A stretch of DNA of 64,000 nt. Origin: an uncultured Actinomycetes bacterium (lineage in GTDB: Bacteria; Actinomycetota; Acidimicrobiia; Acidimicrobiales; RAAP-2). Below are positions 49,454 through 58,404 of this stretch, one piece after another. Position 1 is the first letter of the stretch, and each line of letters starts with the position of its first letter. Position numbers and translations under genes: made by a program. The notes below the pieces were generated by a model. The model saw only the letters and a program-made list of their open reading frames with translations. It was not told where the DNA came from and did no database searches. The stretch spans positions 27,725-91,724 of the forward strand of contig CAITNF010000015.1 of NCBI GenBank assembly GCA_903893745.1, in the 5' to 3' direction.

Positions 49454-50310
49454 GTCGCCGCCGCCCTCTTCAGAAGCCGGCTGACCGCGCGGACCGATCG
49501 ACTAAAACGAAGCCTCGCAGACCTAATAGTCCAGCACGAGTCTCTCCCAATGCGCGACCCAGATCCGTACCGGTCGCAGCTCGACGTCGACAACCTCGAC
49601 GCATTCCCACATTCCTAAAAATTGCCGTTGGAACTGGTCTGTCGGCGGCGGTTCTGGTCACGGGCGGACTCGTGCTCTTGCACCAGTCGTATTTTCGTGT
49701 GCACCACGTCGAAGTTCTTGGCGCACGCCACGAGAATGCCGCCGCAATTATTGCCGCCGCTGGGTTCGATAGTCACCCCCCGCTGATGAGTGTCAGCGAG
49801 CCAGCAGTTCAACGAGATCTCGAGGGCTTTTCGTGGATTGCGTCCGTGAGCGTGCAAAAGCGCTGGCCGAGCTCCCTTACCGTGCACGTAGTTGAACGGA
49901 CGCCCGTAGGCGTAGCGTTCAATCATCTGCACCAACTCCAGTTCGTAGATGCTCGAGGAATCGATTTGGGACCAGCACCACTGCACGCCAATCTGCCCAC
50001 CTTGGTGTACGCGCATCCCGTCGGAGCCACCTGGCCCTTTGCTCACGCGGGTCGCTCCAGCGCCGAAGTCGCCGCCGTCCTGCCCAAAGCCTTCCGAGAT
50101 CAAGTGGCCCAAGTGAGTGAAGACGCCAAGGGCGTCGTCGCCTTAAAGATGACCACGCCGGTGACCTTTGTTCTAGGACCCGCTACCAACCTGCACGCCA
50201 AGTTTGTCGCCATCGCCTCGGTGATTGCCCATTCAACCTTGCGGCCCGGTGACGTGGTGGATGTGACCATTCCAGGAGAATTGGCAGTAACGGGCCCACC
50301 GCCCGCGTAA
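49450..50310 (+). CDS. ftsQ: FtsQ/DivIB-type division protein
   Basis: Basic N-terminus, one TM, POTRA-like YFRVHHVEVLGARHENAAAIIAAAGF, WIASVSVQKRWPSSLTVHVVERTPVG. Confidence 0.93.
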   Translation: MSRRRPLQKPADRADRSTKTKPRRPNSPARVSPNARPRSVPVAARRRQPRRIPTFLKIAVGTGLSAAVLVTGGLVLLHQSYFRVHHVEVLGARHENAAAIIAAAGFDSHPPLMSVSEPAVQRDLEGFSWIASVSVQKRWPSSLTVHVVERTPVGVAFNHLHQLQFVDARGIDLGPAPLHANLPTLVYAHPVGATWPFAHAGRSSAEVAAVLPKAFRDQVAQVSEDAKGVVALKMTTPVTFVLGPATNLHAKFVAIASVIAHSTLRPGDVVDVTIPGELAVTGPPPA

Positions 50311-50372
50311 GGGCATTTGACCAAAATGCTGGCAATGACTAGCCTTCAGTCACATTTTGATCGCAGTTCAAC

Positions 50373-50393
50373 TAACCCTCGCCGAGAGGGTTA
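50373..50393 (+). repeat. Perfect inverted repeat in the ftsZ leader
   Basis: TAACCCTC-GCCGA-GAGGGTTA, ~30 nt upstream of ftsZ ATG (50425). Confidence 0.85.
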
Positions 50394-50424
50394 TTACGAT
50401 GAAGCAACAGTTGAAGGGGAGTCC

Positions 50425-51510
50425 ATGAGTTTCAGCCAGAGCAACTATCACGCTGTCATCAAGGTCATTGGAGTTGGCGGCGGTGGTGCCAACGCCGTGA
50501 ATCGAATGATCAATTCAGGTCTTCGCAACATTGAGTTCATTGCGGCTAACACTGACGCACAGGCGCTGCTCTTGAGTGAGGCCGATCTTAAGATCGACAT
50601 TGGTCGTCAACTGACCAGAGGACTCGGAGCGGGCAGTGATCCCGAGATTGGTCGCTTGGCCGCCGAGGATCACCGCGCTGAAATTGAAGAGGCCCTCAAG
50701 GGAACTGACATGGTGTTCATCACGGCGGGTGAAGGTGGCGGAACGGGCACCGGCGCAGCACCAGTGGTGGCGGAAATTGCTCGCGCAATGGGAATTTTGA
50801 CCATTGGCGTCGTGACGCGCCCCTTCTCTTTTGAAGGTAAGCGTCGAGCCACTCAGGCCGAAAAGGGAATTGAACTTCTGCGAGGCAAGGTTGACACGCT
50901 GATCGTTATTCCGAACGACCGACTGCTTTCGGTGACGGCCGCCGACACTTCAATGCTCGAGGCCTTCATGGTGGCGGACGACGTACTGCTATCTGCCGTG
51001 CGAGGTGTGACCGATCTGATCACCGTGCCGGGTCTCATTAATACCGACTTTGCCGACGTCAACACCATCATGCGCAATGCGGGAACCGCAATCATGGGTG
51101 TTGGCCAGTCCACGGGTGAAGGGCGGGCCGTGAACGCTGCGCGAGCGGCTATTACTTCGCCGCTGCTCGAAGCCTCAATTGACGGCGCGCGCGGGATTCT
51201 GATGAATATCGTTGGTGGACCCAACGTCACCCTGACTGAGGTGACGGACGCCGCTGAAATTATTCACTCGGTTGCCCACCCCGACGCCAACATCATCTTT
51301 GGAAGTGTGATCGATGAATCCGTCGGTGACGCTGTGCGGGTTACCGTTATCGCCGCGGGCTTTAGCAGTGATATTCGCCCCTCCTCGACGAGCGCCATCA
51401 GCACGCCAATTGTGCATTCCGATGGACCACGAAGTGACATTTTCAACAGTTCCGCCGCTGATGACTTGTTCAATGATGGCGATGAAGACCTCCCCAGCTT
51501 CCTCCGCTAG
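50425..51510 (+). CDS. ftsZ: Cell-division GTPase FtsZ
   Basis: [28 protein letters not shown]-terminal DEDLPSFLR. Confidence 0.97.
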   Translation: MSFSQSNYHAVIKVIGVGGGGANAVNRMINSGLRNIEFIAANTDAQALLLSEADLKIDIGRQLTRGLGAGSDPEIGRLAAEDHRAEIEEALKGTDMVFITAGEGGGTGTGAAPVVAEIARAMGILTIGVVTRPFSFEGKRRATQAEKGIELLRGKVDTLIVIPNDRLLSVTAADTSMLEAFMVADDVLLSAVRGVTDLITVPGLINTDFADVNTIMRNAGTAIMGVGQSTGEGRAVNAARAAITSPLLEASIDGARGILMNIVGGPNVTLTEVTDAAEIIHSVAHPDANIIFGSVIDESVGDAVRVTVIAAGFSSDIRPSSTSAISTPIVHSDGPRSDIFNSSAADDLFNDGDEDLPSFLR

Positions 51511-52174
51511 TAACGACTTTACTGAGCGCGTCCGAGAGAATCTCGAGGAGATTCAAAGTCGAATTGTGGCGACTGGGCGTGATCCCAACGAGATCCGGAT
51601 AGTTGCGGTCACTAAATCATTTGGCGAAGAAGCCGTTCACGCCGCGCGAGCATCAGGGATACATCACGTTGGCGAAAACTACGTTGACGAATTAGAGCTA
51701 AAGCGCAAGGCCCTAGACAGTGAGCCTCTTACCTGGCACTATCTGGGCGCACTGCAAACGAATAAAATTAATCGGATCGTGGAGTTCGCCGATCTCGTCT
51801 GTGGCGTCGCTCGGGTGAAAGAGATCGAAAAAATTGCTCGGAGTGCTCGCGCCGTTCCGATTTACCTCCAGGTCGACTTCACGAGCTCGCCGCAGCGCAA
51901 CGGCGCAACCCCTGATGAATTGCCTGAACTGGTGGCTCGTGCTCGAGACTGCGGTCTTGAAGTGCGTGGACTGATGACCGTAGCGCCCGCGGACCCCGAC
52001 GGTGCACGTACGGCCTTTGAACTAACCCGCCGGTTGACTGATGAATTGGCGTTGGCAGAATGCTCGATGGGTATGACCGATGACCTAGAAATTGCCTGCA
52101 ACTGGGGCACCACTGAACTGCGGGTGGGGCGAGGGCTCTTTGGCCCACGCCAGCCCCTCACTCCGTCGACCTAA
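51473..52174 (+). CDS. YggS/PROSC PLP-homeostasis protein
   Basis: [34 protein letters not shown]..., [38 protein letters not shown]. Confidence 0.93.
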   Translation: MMAMKTSPASSASNDFTERVRENLEEIQSRIVATGRDPNEIRIVAVTKSFGEEAVHAARASGIHHVGENYVDELELKRKALDSEPLTWHYLGALQTNKINRIVEFADLVCGVARVKEIEKIARSARAVPIYLQVDFTSSPQRNGATPDELPELVARARDCGLEVRGLMTVAPADPDGARTAFELTRRLTDELALAECSMGMTDDLEIACNWGTTELRVGRGLFGPRQPLTPST

Positions 52175-52210
52175 CATGGACCAGGGTGGTCGGACCGCGA
52201 GGAGACGTGG

Positions 52211-52819
52211 ATGAACGAGAAGATGCGAAGGGCCCTAGGTTTTCTAGGACTTATTGAGGATGAGTACGGAGAATACGGTGCCACGAATGGCGCACGTCCC
52301 TTCACGCAGCCCGATGAGTACGAAGAACAACAGCAGTGGTCGCCACCAAGTTCGCGTGGTCTTACGAATCGTCCGGCGTCAACCGCGCCCTCAATCGGCG
52401 CACGACGCATGTCCGGTGTCACGCCGCGACCCTCGTCGCTCGCGCCCCAGATGCCACCGGCCACTTTGGCGAATGCACGGATGCGTCCGATGCCCAGTGG
52501 CCGAATCGGGTCAATCACTCCGCTCGCTCGTGAAAACTTTGAAGTCTCGTACTTTCGACCACTAGGTTTTAACGATTCGGGAGAAGTTACGGAACTTCTG
52601 CGTAAAGGCAATCTGGTTGTCATGAATACCACTTCGCTTAACGCCGACATTCGACGACGAGTGGTGGATTTTGCGGCCGGGACCGCGTGGGCCTTGGGCG
52701 CCAAGATTGAGCCACTCGACCCCGGTATCTACATAGTTCGTCCGAACGGGGTGACACTCACCGATGAGATGAAGCTTCGCCTGCGTAATGGCGACGTGCA
52801 GTCATTTGACAACCCATGA
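52211..52819 (+). CDS. sepF: Cell-division protein SepF
   Basis: YFRPLGFNDSGEVTELLRKGNLVVMNTTSLNADIRRRVVDFAAGTAWALGAKIEPLDPGIYIVRP. Confidence 0.94.
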   Translation: MNEKMRRALGFLGLIEDEYGEYGATNGARPFTQPDEYEEQQQWSPPSSRGLTNRPASTAPSIGARRMSGVTPRPSSLAPQMPPATLANARMRPMPSGRIGSITPLARENFEVSYFRPLGFNDSGEVTELLRKGNLVVMNTTSLNADIRRRVVDFAAGTAWALGAKIEPLDPGIYIVRPNGVTLTDEMKLRLRNGDVQSFDNP

Positions 52820-53067
52820 GGATTGTTCACGATCTGATCTCTCTCTACATCTGGATTTTCATTGCCGCCGCACTCCTGAGCTGGATTCCCGTAACCTCCA
52901 GCACTGGGGGATTAGCCAGCACGCGGCGAATACTCGCCAAGTGCACTGAACCAGTGCTGCGTCCGCTGCGCCAGATTCTGCCGCGACCTCGAATCGGTGG
53001 CGCGGGTATTGATTTTTCAGTGTTGGTCGCGATCATCGCATTACAGATTATTAACGCCATAATTTAG
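52816..53067 (+). CDS. YggT-family membrane protein
   Basis: LISLYIWIFIAAALLSWIP..., CTEPVLRPLRQILPR. Confidence 0.92.
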   Translation: MRIVHDLISLYIWIFIAAALLSWIPVTSSTGGLASTRRILAKCTEPVLRPLRQILPRPRIGGAGIDFSVLVAIIALQIINAII

Positions 53068-53104
53068 GCGTGAAAACACCCGGACGAGGGGGTATGGTTA
53101 CTCC

Positions 53105-53899
53105 ATGACAAGTTCGGACAATGCATTTTCAGCACTCGATGCCATCGATACGGTGGCCTTTAAAGTCGGCCTTAAGGGATACAACGTTGACGAAGTCGAC
53201 GAATTTCTTGAAAGGCTCTCGATTGAAACTCGCCAACTGAAAGATCAGCTGCAACAGCAGCGACAACAGTTGCGACAGGCCGCGGAGCGAATTAATCAGT
53301 TAGAGGGTGGACGACCGCCCGCAGCGCCACTGGCTCCAGCGGCCGCTCCCGCGCCAATGGCGGCTCCGGGACGTCCCGCTGCTCCTGTTGGTGATCAGGT
53401 CACTTCGATGATCTCCATGGCGCAGGAATTCATCGAGCACGCACAACGCGATGCCGCCGCCAAGGCGCAAGAGTTAATGGCCACGGCGCAAGAACGTGCC
53501 CGCGAGATTGTGTCAGAGGCTCGTGGCAAGGCCGAAGACGAGGTAAACCGTCTAAACGGCTTGAAGCAGCGATTGAGTGAGGACGTTGAAGGACTGTCTC
53601 GTCACTTGGCCGGAGAGCGAAGTCGTTTGGGCAGCGCTTTGAATGAACTGGCTAATTGGATTGAAACGCAATTGCAGACCGGCTCAGCCATTAAGTCTGG
53701 CAGTACGGCAGCGCCAGAGGCCTCCAGTAGCGCTCCAGGCAGTATGGGAACGCCCCAAGAGGAGGCTCCGCGCTTGCAGGTGGTTCCGCCGCCCGCACCA
53801 GCTCCTAGTGCACCACCAGCTTCGCCGCCGCCGCCATCACCAACCACCATTGGGGATGTCTTAAATCTTGATGGTTCGAACTTTGATGATCGTTCGTAA
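53105..53899 (+). CDS. DivIVA/Wag31-like polar growth protein
   Basis: VAFKVGLKGYNVDEVDEFLERL, coiled coil, Pro/Ala-rich C-terminus; location after sepF/yggT. Confidence 0.9.
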   Translation: MTSSDNAFSALDAIDTVAFKVGLKGYNVDEVDEFLERLSIETRQLKDQLQQQRQQLRQAAERINQLEGGRPPAAPLAPAAAPAPMAAPGRPAAPVGDQVTSMISMAQEFIEHAQRDAAAKAQELMATAQERAREIVSEARGKAEDEVNRLNGLKQRLSEDVEGLSRHLAGERSRLGSALNELANWIETQLQTGSAIKSGSTAAPEASSSAPGSMGTPQEEAPRLQVVPPPAPAPSAPPASPPPPSPTTIGDVLNLDGSNFDDRS

Positions 53900-53956
53900 C
53901 GTAAGACCTTGCTGGTAGGGTGCTTCGCGCACCAGTTTGGTGCGTAAGGAGTCAGA

Positions 53957-54913
53957 ATGTCACCAACATCGAAGAATGTAAAGAAGGCGCCCGCCAAGAA
54001 GACTCCGGCCAAGAAGACTCCGGCCAAGAAGACTCCGGCCAAGAAGGCACCCGCTAAGAAGACTCCGGCCAAGAAGGCACCCGCTAAGAAGGCACCCGCT
54101 AAGAAGAAGCCAAGCAAGAAGGCTGCTCCGCTCACTTCGGCTCAACGAGTTGTCGCCGCGAAGAAGGCTGCGGTGGCGAAGGCCAAGGCGCAGGCTGCCG
54201 CAAAGGCCCTGAAGGACCGAGAAGCGCGCGCCAAGGCCGCCGCCAAAGTTAAAGCCGCCGCTGCTAAAGCCAAGGCGATGGCTGTTGCGAAGGCCAAGAA
54301 GGAACGCGAGGCTAAGGCAAAAGCTGCCGCGAAAGAGAAAGAACAACAGCGAAAGGCTCGCGAGAAAGCAGCGGCCGAGCAGAAGAAACTTCGTGAAATT
54401 GAAGCGAAGCGCAAGGCTATTGAGGCCGAAAAACTCCGCAAGCAACGAGAGATTGAGCAGCGAAATCTCGAAGAGTTGAAGCGTCAAGAACGACGAGAGG
54501 CGGAGGAGCGGAAGCGACTCGAAGCGTTAGACCGCAAGATGCACTCGAAGCCTTACGGAAGTGACATTCCTTTTCTGAATGAGTTACGTGAGCGACTTCT
54601 GGAAACCCGTGAAGAGACCACAGTGCAGATTGAGGTGAGCGAAGCTGAAGCCAACGAAATGTTGGTCGATCGTGAGCGACTCGAGTATGACGATGAGGAC
54701 GGAAGTAGCGTCGCGTCTGACATCCAACGAGATCAGATGAAGGATTACGTGGTCGCGCTTCGACTAAAGGTCGACGAAATTGAAGTAGCGGTAGCCAGAA
54801 CCGTTGATGGCACCTATGGGCGATGCGACGAGTGCTATGAGCCAATAACGAAGGCGCGACTACAGGCTCAGTTGCCGGTCTTTACGTGCGTCTCGTGTCG
54901 CGCCAGCGTCTAA
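53957..54913 (+). CDS. DksA/TraR-type C4 zinc-finger protein with Lys/Ala-rich H1-like N-terminus
   Basis: (PAKKT/A)n repeats then coiled coil; C-terminal VARTVDGTYGRCDECYEPITKARLQAQLPVFTCVSC. Confidence 0.92.
   Translation: MSPTSKNVKKAPAKKTPAKKTPAKKTPAKKAPAKKTPAKKAPAKKAPAKKKPSKKAAPLTSAQRVVAAKKAAVAKAKAQAAAKALKDREARAKAAAKVKAAAAKAKAMAVAKAKKEREAKAKAAAKEKEQQRKAREKAAAEQKKLREIEAKRKAIEAEKLRKQREIEQRNLEELKRQERREAEERKRLEALDRKMHSKPYGSDIPFLNELRERLLETREETTVQIEVSEAEANEMLVDRERLEYDDEDGSSVASDIQRDQMKDYVVALRLKVDEIEVAVARTVDGTYGRCDECYEPITKARLQAQLPVFTCVSCRASV
53981..54130 (+). repeat. 15-bp in-frame tandem repeats, about 10 units (8 near-identical)
   Basis: Units AAGAAGACTCCGGCC and AAGAAGGCACCCGCT/GCGCCCGCC in tandem from 53981. 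Confidence 0.95.
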
Positions 54914-55368
54914 TTCCTCACCTAAATACCGTCGTCATCACTACAGCGGTAGTGGTCACATTCGTCGATGCCATCAGCAAGCTGGTGGCTCGCCATTTTT
55001 TGACTCAGCACGCGGTGCAAATCGTGGGACCAATTCGGTTCCGGCTGCAGTACAACTCGGGAATCTCCTTTTCTCTCAATCAATCGGGTCCGCTGGTGAC
55101 CACCGTGGTCACCCTGCTGATCGCTGTAATTGTTCTGGTTCTGGGAGTTCGAGCGCAACCTGGTACCCCCGCTGCCGGCTTTGGGCTTTTGCTGGGTGGG
55201 GGACTCGCAAACCTGGTTGATCGGCTGGCGGCCGCACCTCATGACGTAACTGACTTTATTGCTCTAGGTCCATTTCCCATATTTAATCTCGCTGACGTCG
55301 CCATTACGGCGGGATTCATTGTCTTGTTGGTAAGCGTCCTCAAAGGTGAGAGGCTGTTGAAACGATGA
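54886..55368 (+). CDS. lspA: Lipoprotein signal peptidase LspA
   Basis: RLQYNSGISFSL, GGGLANLVDRL, FPIFNLADVAI. Confidence 0.92.
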   Translation: MRLVSRQRLIPHLNTVVITTAVVVTFVDAISKLVARHFLTQHAVQIVGPIRFRLQYNSGISFSLNQSGPLVTTVVTLLIAVIVLVLGVRAQPGTPAAGFGLLLGGGLANLVDRLAAAPHDVTDFIALGPFPIFNLADVAITAGFIVLLVSVLKGERLLKR

Positions 55369-56342
55369 GTGGACACGAGACGGATGATTTTCAGGTTGAG
55401 ACCCTGGACGTTATTGTGCCAAGTTCGCTCCACGAAATTCGAGTTGATCGTGTTATATCGATGCTCACTGGTCTTTCGCGATCGGAAGCGCAGGAGATTC
55501 TTAAAACTGGTGGAGTGCAACTAAATGATCGGGTAATTGAAAAAGGGTCAGTGCTCGTTGAAGAAGGACAGCATCTCGTTGCGCTCCTGCCAGTCGTTGA
55601 TGACGGTACCGTTGATCCCGATCAAAGCGTTGATATCGACGTGATCTTGGACGACGAAGACTTTGCGGTAGTGAATAAGGCTCCAGGTCAAGTTGTGCAT
55701 CCGGGTGCGGGGCAGCGCTTTGGCACCTTGGTTGCCGGACTCCTCGCTCGATACCCTCAAATGAGTGAACTGAGTGACAGCGGGCTGTGTGAGCCTGGGC
55801 GACCGGGAATCGTGCATCGACTCGATAAGGGAACGTCGGGACTCCTCGTCGTTGCGAAGACGCGGGTTGGCTTTGTGAGTCTTAGCGAGCAACTTGCGGA
55901 ACGTTCCATGGAACGTACCTATCTGGGAATGGTTGAAGGTCACGTAACTGAAGAGCGCGGGGTAGTTGATGCACCAATTGGACGCTCCACGAGAACCCCT
56001 ACGTTGATGGCGGTACGAGCCGATGGCCGTGCGGCCCGCACGGGCTACGAAGTTCTCAACCGTATCGATCGTCCCCACGCGATGACACTTCTTCGCCTAC
56101 GACTGGACACGGGGCGAACGCACCAGATTCGGGTTCACTTGGCGACTATTGGACATCCCGTCGTTAACGATCCCCGTTATGGCCATCGACGCGAACGACG
56201 CCTGCCCGAAGATCGTTTTTTTCTGCACTCGTCAACGCTGGCTTTTAGTCACCCTCAGTCGGGGCTTCGAGTCAGTACCCACCAATCGCTGCCGAACGAT
56301 CTGCTTCCCCTCATGCCACCAGATTTGGAGTTTGAGGATTAG
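55365..56342 (+). CDS. RluA-family 23S rRNA pseudouridine synthase (RluD-like)
   Basis: S4-like N-terminus; RPGIVHRLDKGTSGLLVVAKT; LDTGRTHQIRVHLATIGHPVVNDPRYG. Confidence 0.95.
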   Translation: MSGHETDDFQVETLDVIVPSSLHEIRVDRVISMLTGLSRSEAQEILKTGGVQLNDRVIEKGSVLVEEGQHLVALLPVVDDGTVDPDQSVDIDVILDDEDFAVVNKAPGQVVHPGAGQRFGTLVAGLLARYPQMSELSDSGLCEPGRPGIVHRLDKGTSGLLVVAKTRVGFVSLSEQLAERSMERTYLGMVEGHVTEERGVVDAPIGRSTRTPTLMAVRADGRAARTGYEVLNRIDRPHAMTLLRLRLDTGRTHQIRVHLATIGHPVVNDPRYGHRRERRLPEDRFFLHSSTLAFSHPQSGLRVSTHQSLPNDLLPLMPPDLEFED

Positions 56343-57190
56343 ACGTTTTCGCGGGCCGCAATAACCGTCTGATCATCACGAAGTAGCGCCAAGGCCTCTT
56401 CTTCGGCTCGACGAACTCGGCGAACACCGATATCCATCTTGGTCGCGGTGGCCTGCAGCGAAAGTGGGGTCGCGCCGCCTAGACCGAAACGGAGACTTAA
56501 CACTTCGCGCTGAAGAGTCGTAAGTTTGCCCATGGCACCATGCAGCTGATCATCCATCATTGACTTTTCAACGTCGCCAACCCAATCTTGCTGACTGGGT
56601 GCGACTAAATCGCCCAACGTAGTAGCTGAGTCTGATGAGGCGGGCTGGTCGAGACTGGCGGTGACTCCCGCGAGGCCGTGCAAATTGTCGCGCACTTCCT
56701 TGGACATTCCAGTCGCCTCGGTGAGTTCGTCATCGGTTGGCTTACGGCCAAAGATTGAGGTCAACTCCGCAATCGTCGCCTCTAGTCGCTGGAGCTGTTC
56801 TCCAACTTCGAGGGGGATGCGAATAGTTCGCCCGTGCTGTTGCACCGCACGCTGCAAGGCTTGACGAATCCACCACGTCGCGTAGGTGGAGAATTTGAAA
56901 CCACGTTCCCAGTCGAACTTCTCGACAGCGCGAAGTAGTCCAAAAGTTCCCTCTTGAACCAAATCAACCATTTCCACACCACGGTCCTGATAGCGACGAG
57001 CCCAGTGCAAGACGAGGCGAAGGTTGGCGGACACCATCTGCTTTTTGGCCTCTTCGTCACCCGCGGTTACCCTTTTGGCAAGTTCAACCTGCTCGTCGTA
57101 ATTGGGCATTGGGTAGCGATCGAGGTCACGCATCAGCAGACCGAGCATGTCATTCGTATTCACTGCGGTTCGCCGGTTCGTCATTGTCAT
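56339..57190 (-). CDS. Sigma-70 family RNA polymerase sigma factor (group 2-like)
   Basis: ANLRLVLHWARRYQDRGVEMVDLVQEGTFGLLRAVEKFDWERGFKFSTYATWWIRQALQRAVQQHGRTIRIP. Confidence 0.95.
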   Translation of the reverse strand: MTMTNRRTAVNTNDMLGLLMRDLDRYPMPNYDEQVELAKRVTAGDEEAKKQMVSANLRLVLHWARRYQDRGVEMVDLVQEGTFGLLRAVEKFDWERGFKFSTYATWWIRQALQRAVQQHGRTIRIPLEVGEQLQRLEATIAELTSIFGRKPTDDELTEATGMSKEVRDNLHGLAGVTASLDQPASSDSATTLGDLVAPSQQDWVGDVEKSMMDDQLHGAMGKLTTLQREVLSLRFGLGGATPLSLQATATKMDIGVRRVRRAEEEALALLRDDQTVIAARENV

Positions 57191-57305
57191 GCCTTCTCCT
57201 TAGATTCGCGTACTGCAGTCCAATTTCTCCTACAGCAACCTACTTAAGTTACCACGGGGTAAGCAGGTAATCAAGGCATGAACCACGAGAACGCGTTGAA
57301 ACTTT

Positions 57306-57755
57306 TTAGGCGCTCTGGGATCGAAGTTTGGGTTTATTTCCGAGAGCCTGTTGCACCATGTCGCCCAAAGTGAAGCTATTCAGGTGCTGGCGCATATGCG
57401 TGCTGACCTGAGCCCAAACGCCGAGTAAGACACACTGTCCTTCGTGGTCACAGGCTCCGTCTTGGTGAGGTTCGCCAAAGTCACCAACCACGATTGGTCC
57501 TTCCACCGCAACCACCACTTCGGCCAGAGTAATCAAGGATGCCGGGCGGGCCAATAGGTAGCCTCCGCCAACGCCCCGTTTGGAAACGACCAAACCAGCG
57601 CCTTTCAGGCTCAGCAGAATCTGTTCCAGGTACGGCCGGGGGAGTCCAGTTCGTGCGGCAAGGTCGCGCACTGACGCAGGGGTGGCCTGATCGTCGCGCA
57701 GGGCCAGACTGAGTAGCGCTCGGCTGGCGTAGTCGCCCCGGGTAGAAACTTTCAC
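57306..57755 (-). CDS. Rrf2-family transcriptional regulator
   Basis: VKVSTRGDYASRALLSLALR...SVRDLAARTGLPRPYLEQILLSLKGAGLVVSKRGVGGGYLLARP. Confidence 0.92.
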   Translation of the reverse strand: MKVSTRGDYASRALLSLALRDDQATPASVRDLAARTGLPRPYLEQILLSLKGAGLVVSKRGVGGGYLLARPASLITLAEVVVAVEGPIVVGDFGEPHQDGACDHEGQCVLLGVWAQVSTHMRQHLNSFTLGDMVQQALGNKPKLRSQSA

Positions 57756-57827
57756 GCTGTGCAGTCTACCGAGGCGCATTGTGTCGTTGTACTCGCTAAG
57801 GGGTCAGCAGTCTGGCACACTGCTGGT

Positions 57828-58316
57828 ATGGAAAATTCTCAAAACGACAGCATCAAGGTCGACCCCGATGAGGTATTAGCGCCAGGAATAGAAGGTGAAT
57901 CCTCCACGAACGACGAGAGTACTGACTACATCAGCCAACCAGCGAAGGTCATGCGGATTGGCTCGATGGTGAAATCTCTGCTGGACGAGGCCCGCAGTGC
58001 CCCGCTAGACGAAGCTGGCCGTGCTCGGTTGCGCGAAATCTACGAGATTTCTATTAGTGAACTTTCTGAAGCATTGTCGCCGGATTTGAGTGGCGAGATC
58101 GCTCGAATGGCGCTGCCATTCTCGGCACCAATCCCGTCGGAGTCCGAGTTGCGCATTGCGCAAGCCCAGCTCGTTGGGTGGCTCGAAGGGCTCTTTCACG
58201 GCATTCAGGCGTCGCTGTTTGCACAACAGGCCGCGGCCGCAGCCCAGTTAGAAAAGATGCGGGATCGTTCGCTGACGCCCGGTTCGGGTGAGCCACGCGC
58301 CGGCACCTACCTCTAA
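57828..58316 (+). CDS. bpa: Bacterial proteasome activator Bpa/PafE-like (DUF2587)
   Basis: KVMRIGSMVKSLLDEARSAPLDEAGRARLREIYEISISELSEALSPDLSGEIARMALPF...ELRIAQAQLVGWLEGLFHGIQASLFAQQ...GTYL. Confidence 0.9.
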   Translation: MENSQNDSIKVDPDEVLAPGIEGESSTNDESTDYISQPAKVMRIGSMVKSLLDEARSAPLDEAGRARLREIYEISISELSEALSPDLSGEIARMALPFSAPIPSESELRIAQAQLVGWLEGLFHGIQASLFAQQAAAAAQLEKMRDRSLTPGSGEPRAGTYL

Positions 58317-58404
58317 GTCCGTGACGTCTAACACCTTTGTTCTAACGTACATCGAGGTGTGCGACGCGTGACACCAGATCTATCAAATAGGAAGAGTTCG
58401 TTTC

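Noticed and set aside
53981-54130. Short regularly repeated sequence as possible CRISPR array
   Set aside because: Contiguous 15-bp in-frame repeats with no spacers, inside an ORF encoding a Lys-rich tail; no cas genes in the window.
53960-54487. Minus-strand Leu/Ser/Gly-rich ORF opposite the DksA-like gene
   Set aside because: Antisense artefact of Lys/Ala-codon repeats; low-complexity product and a strongly supported sense gene.
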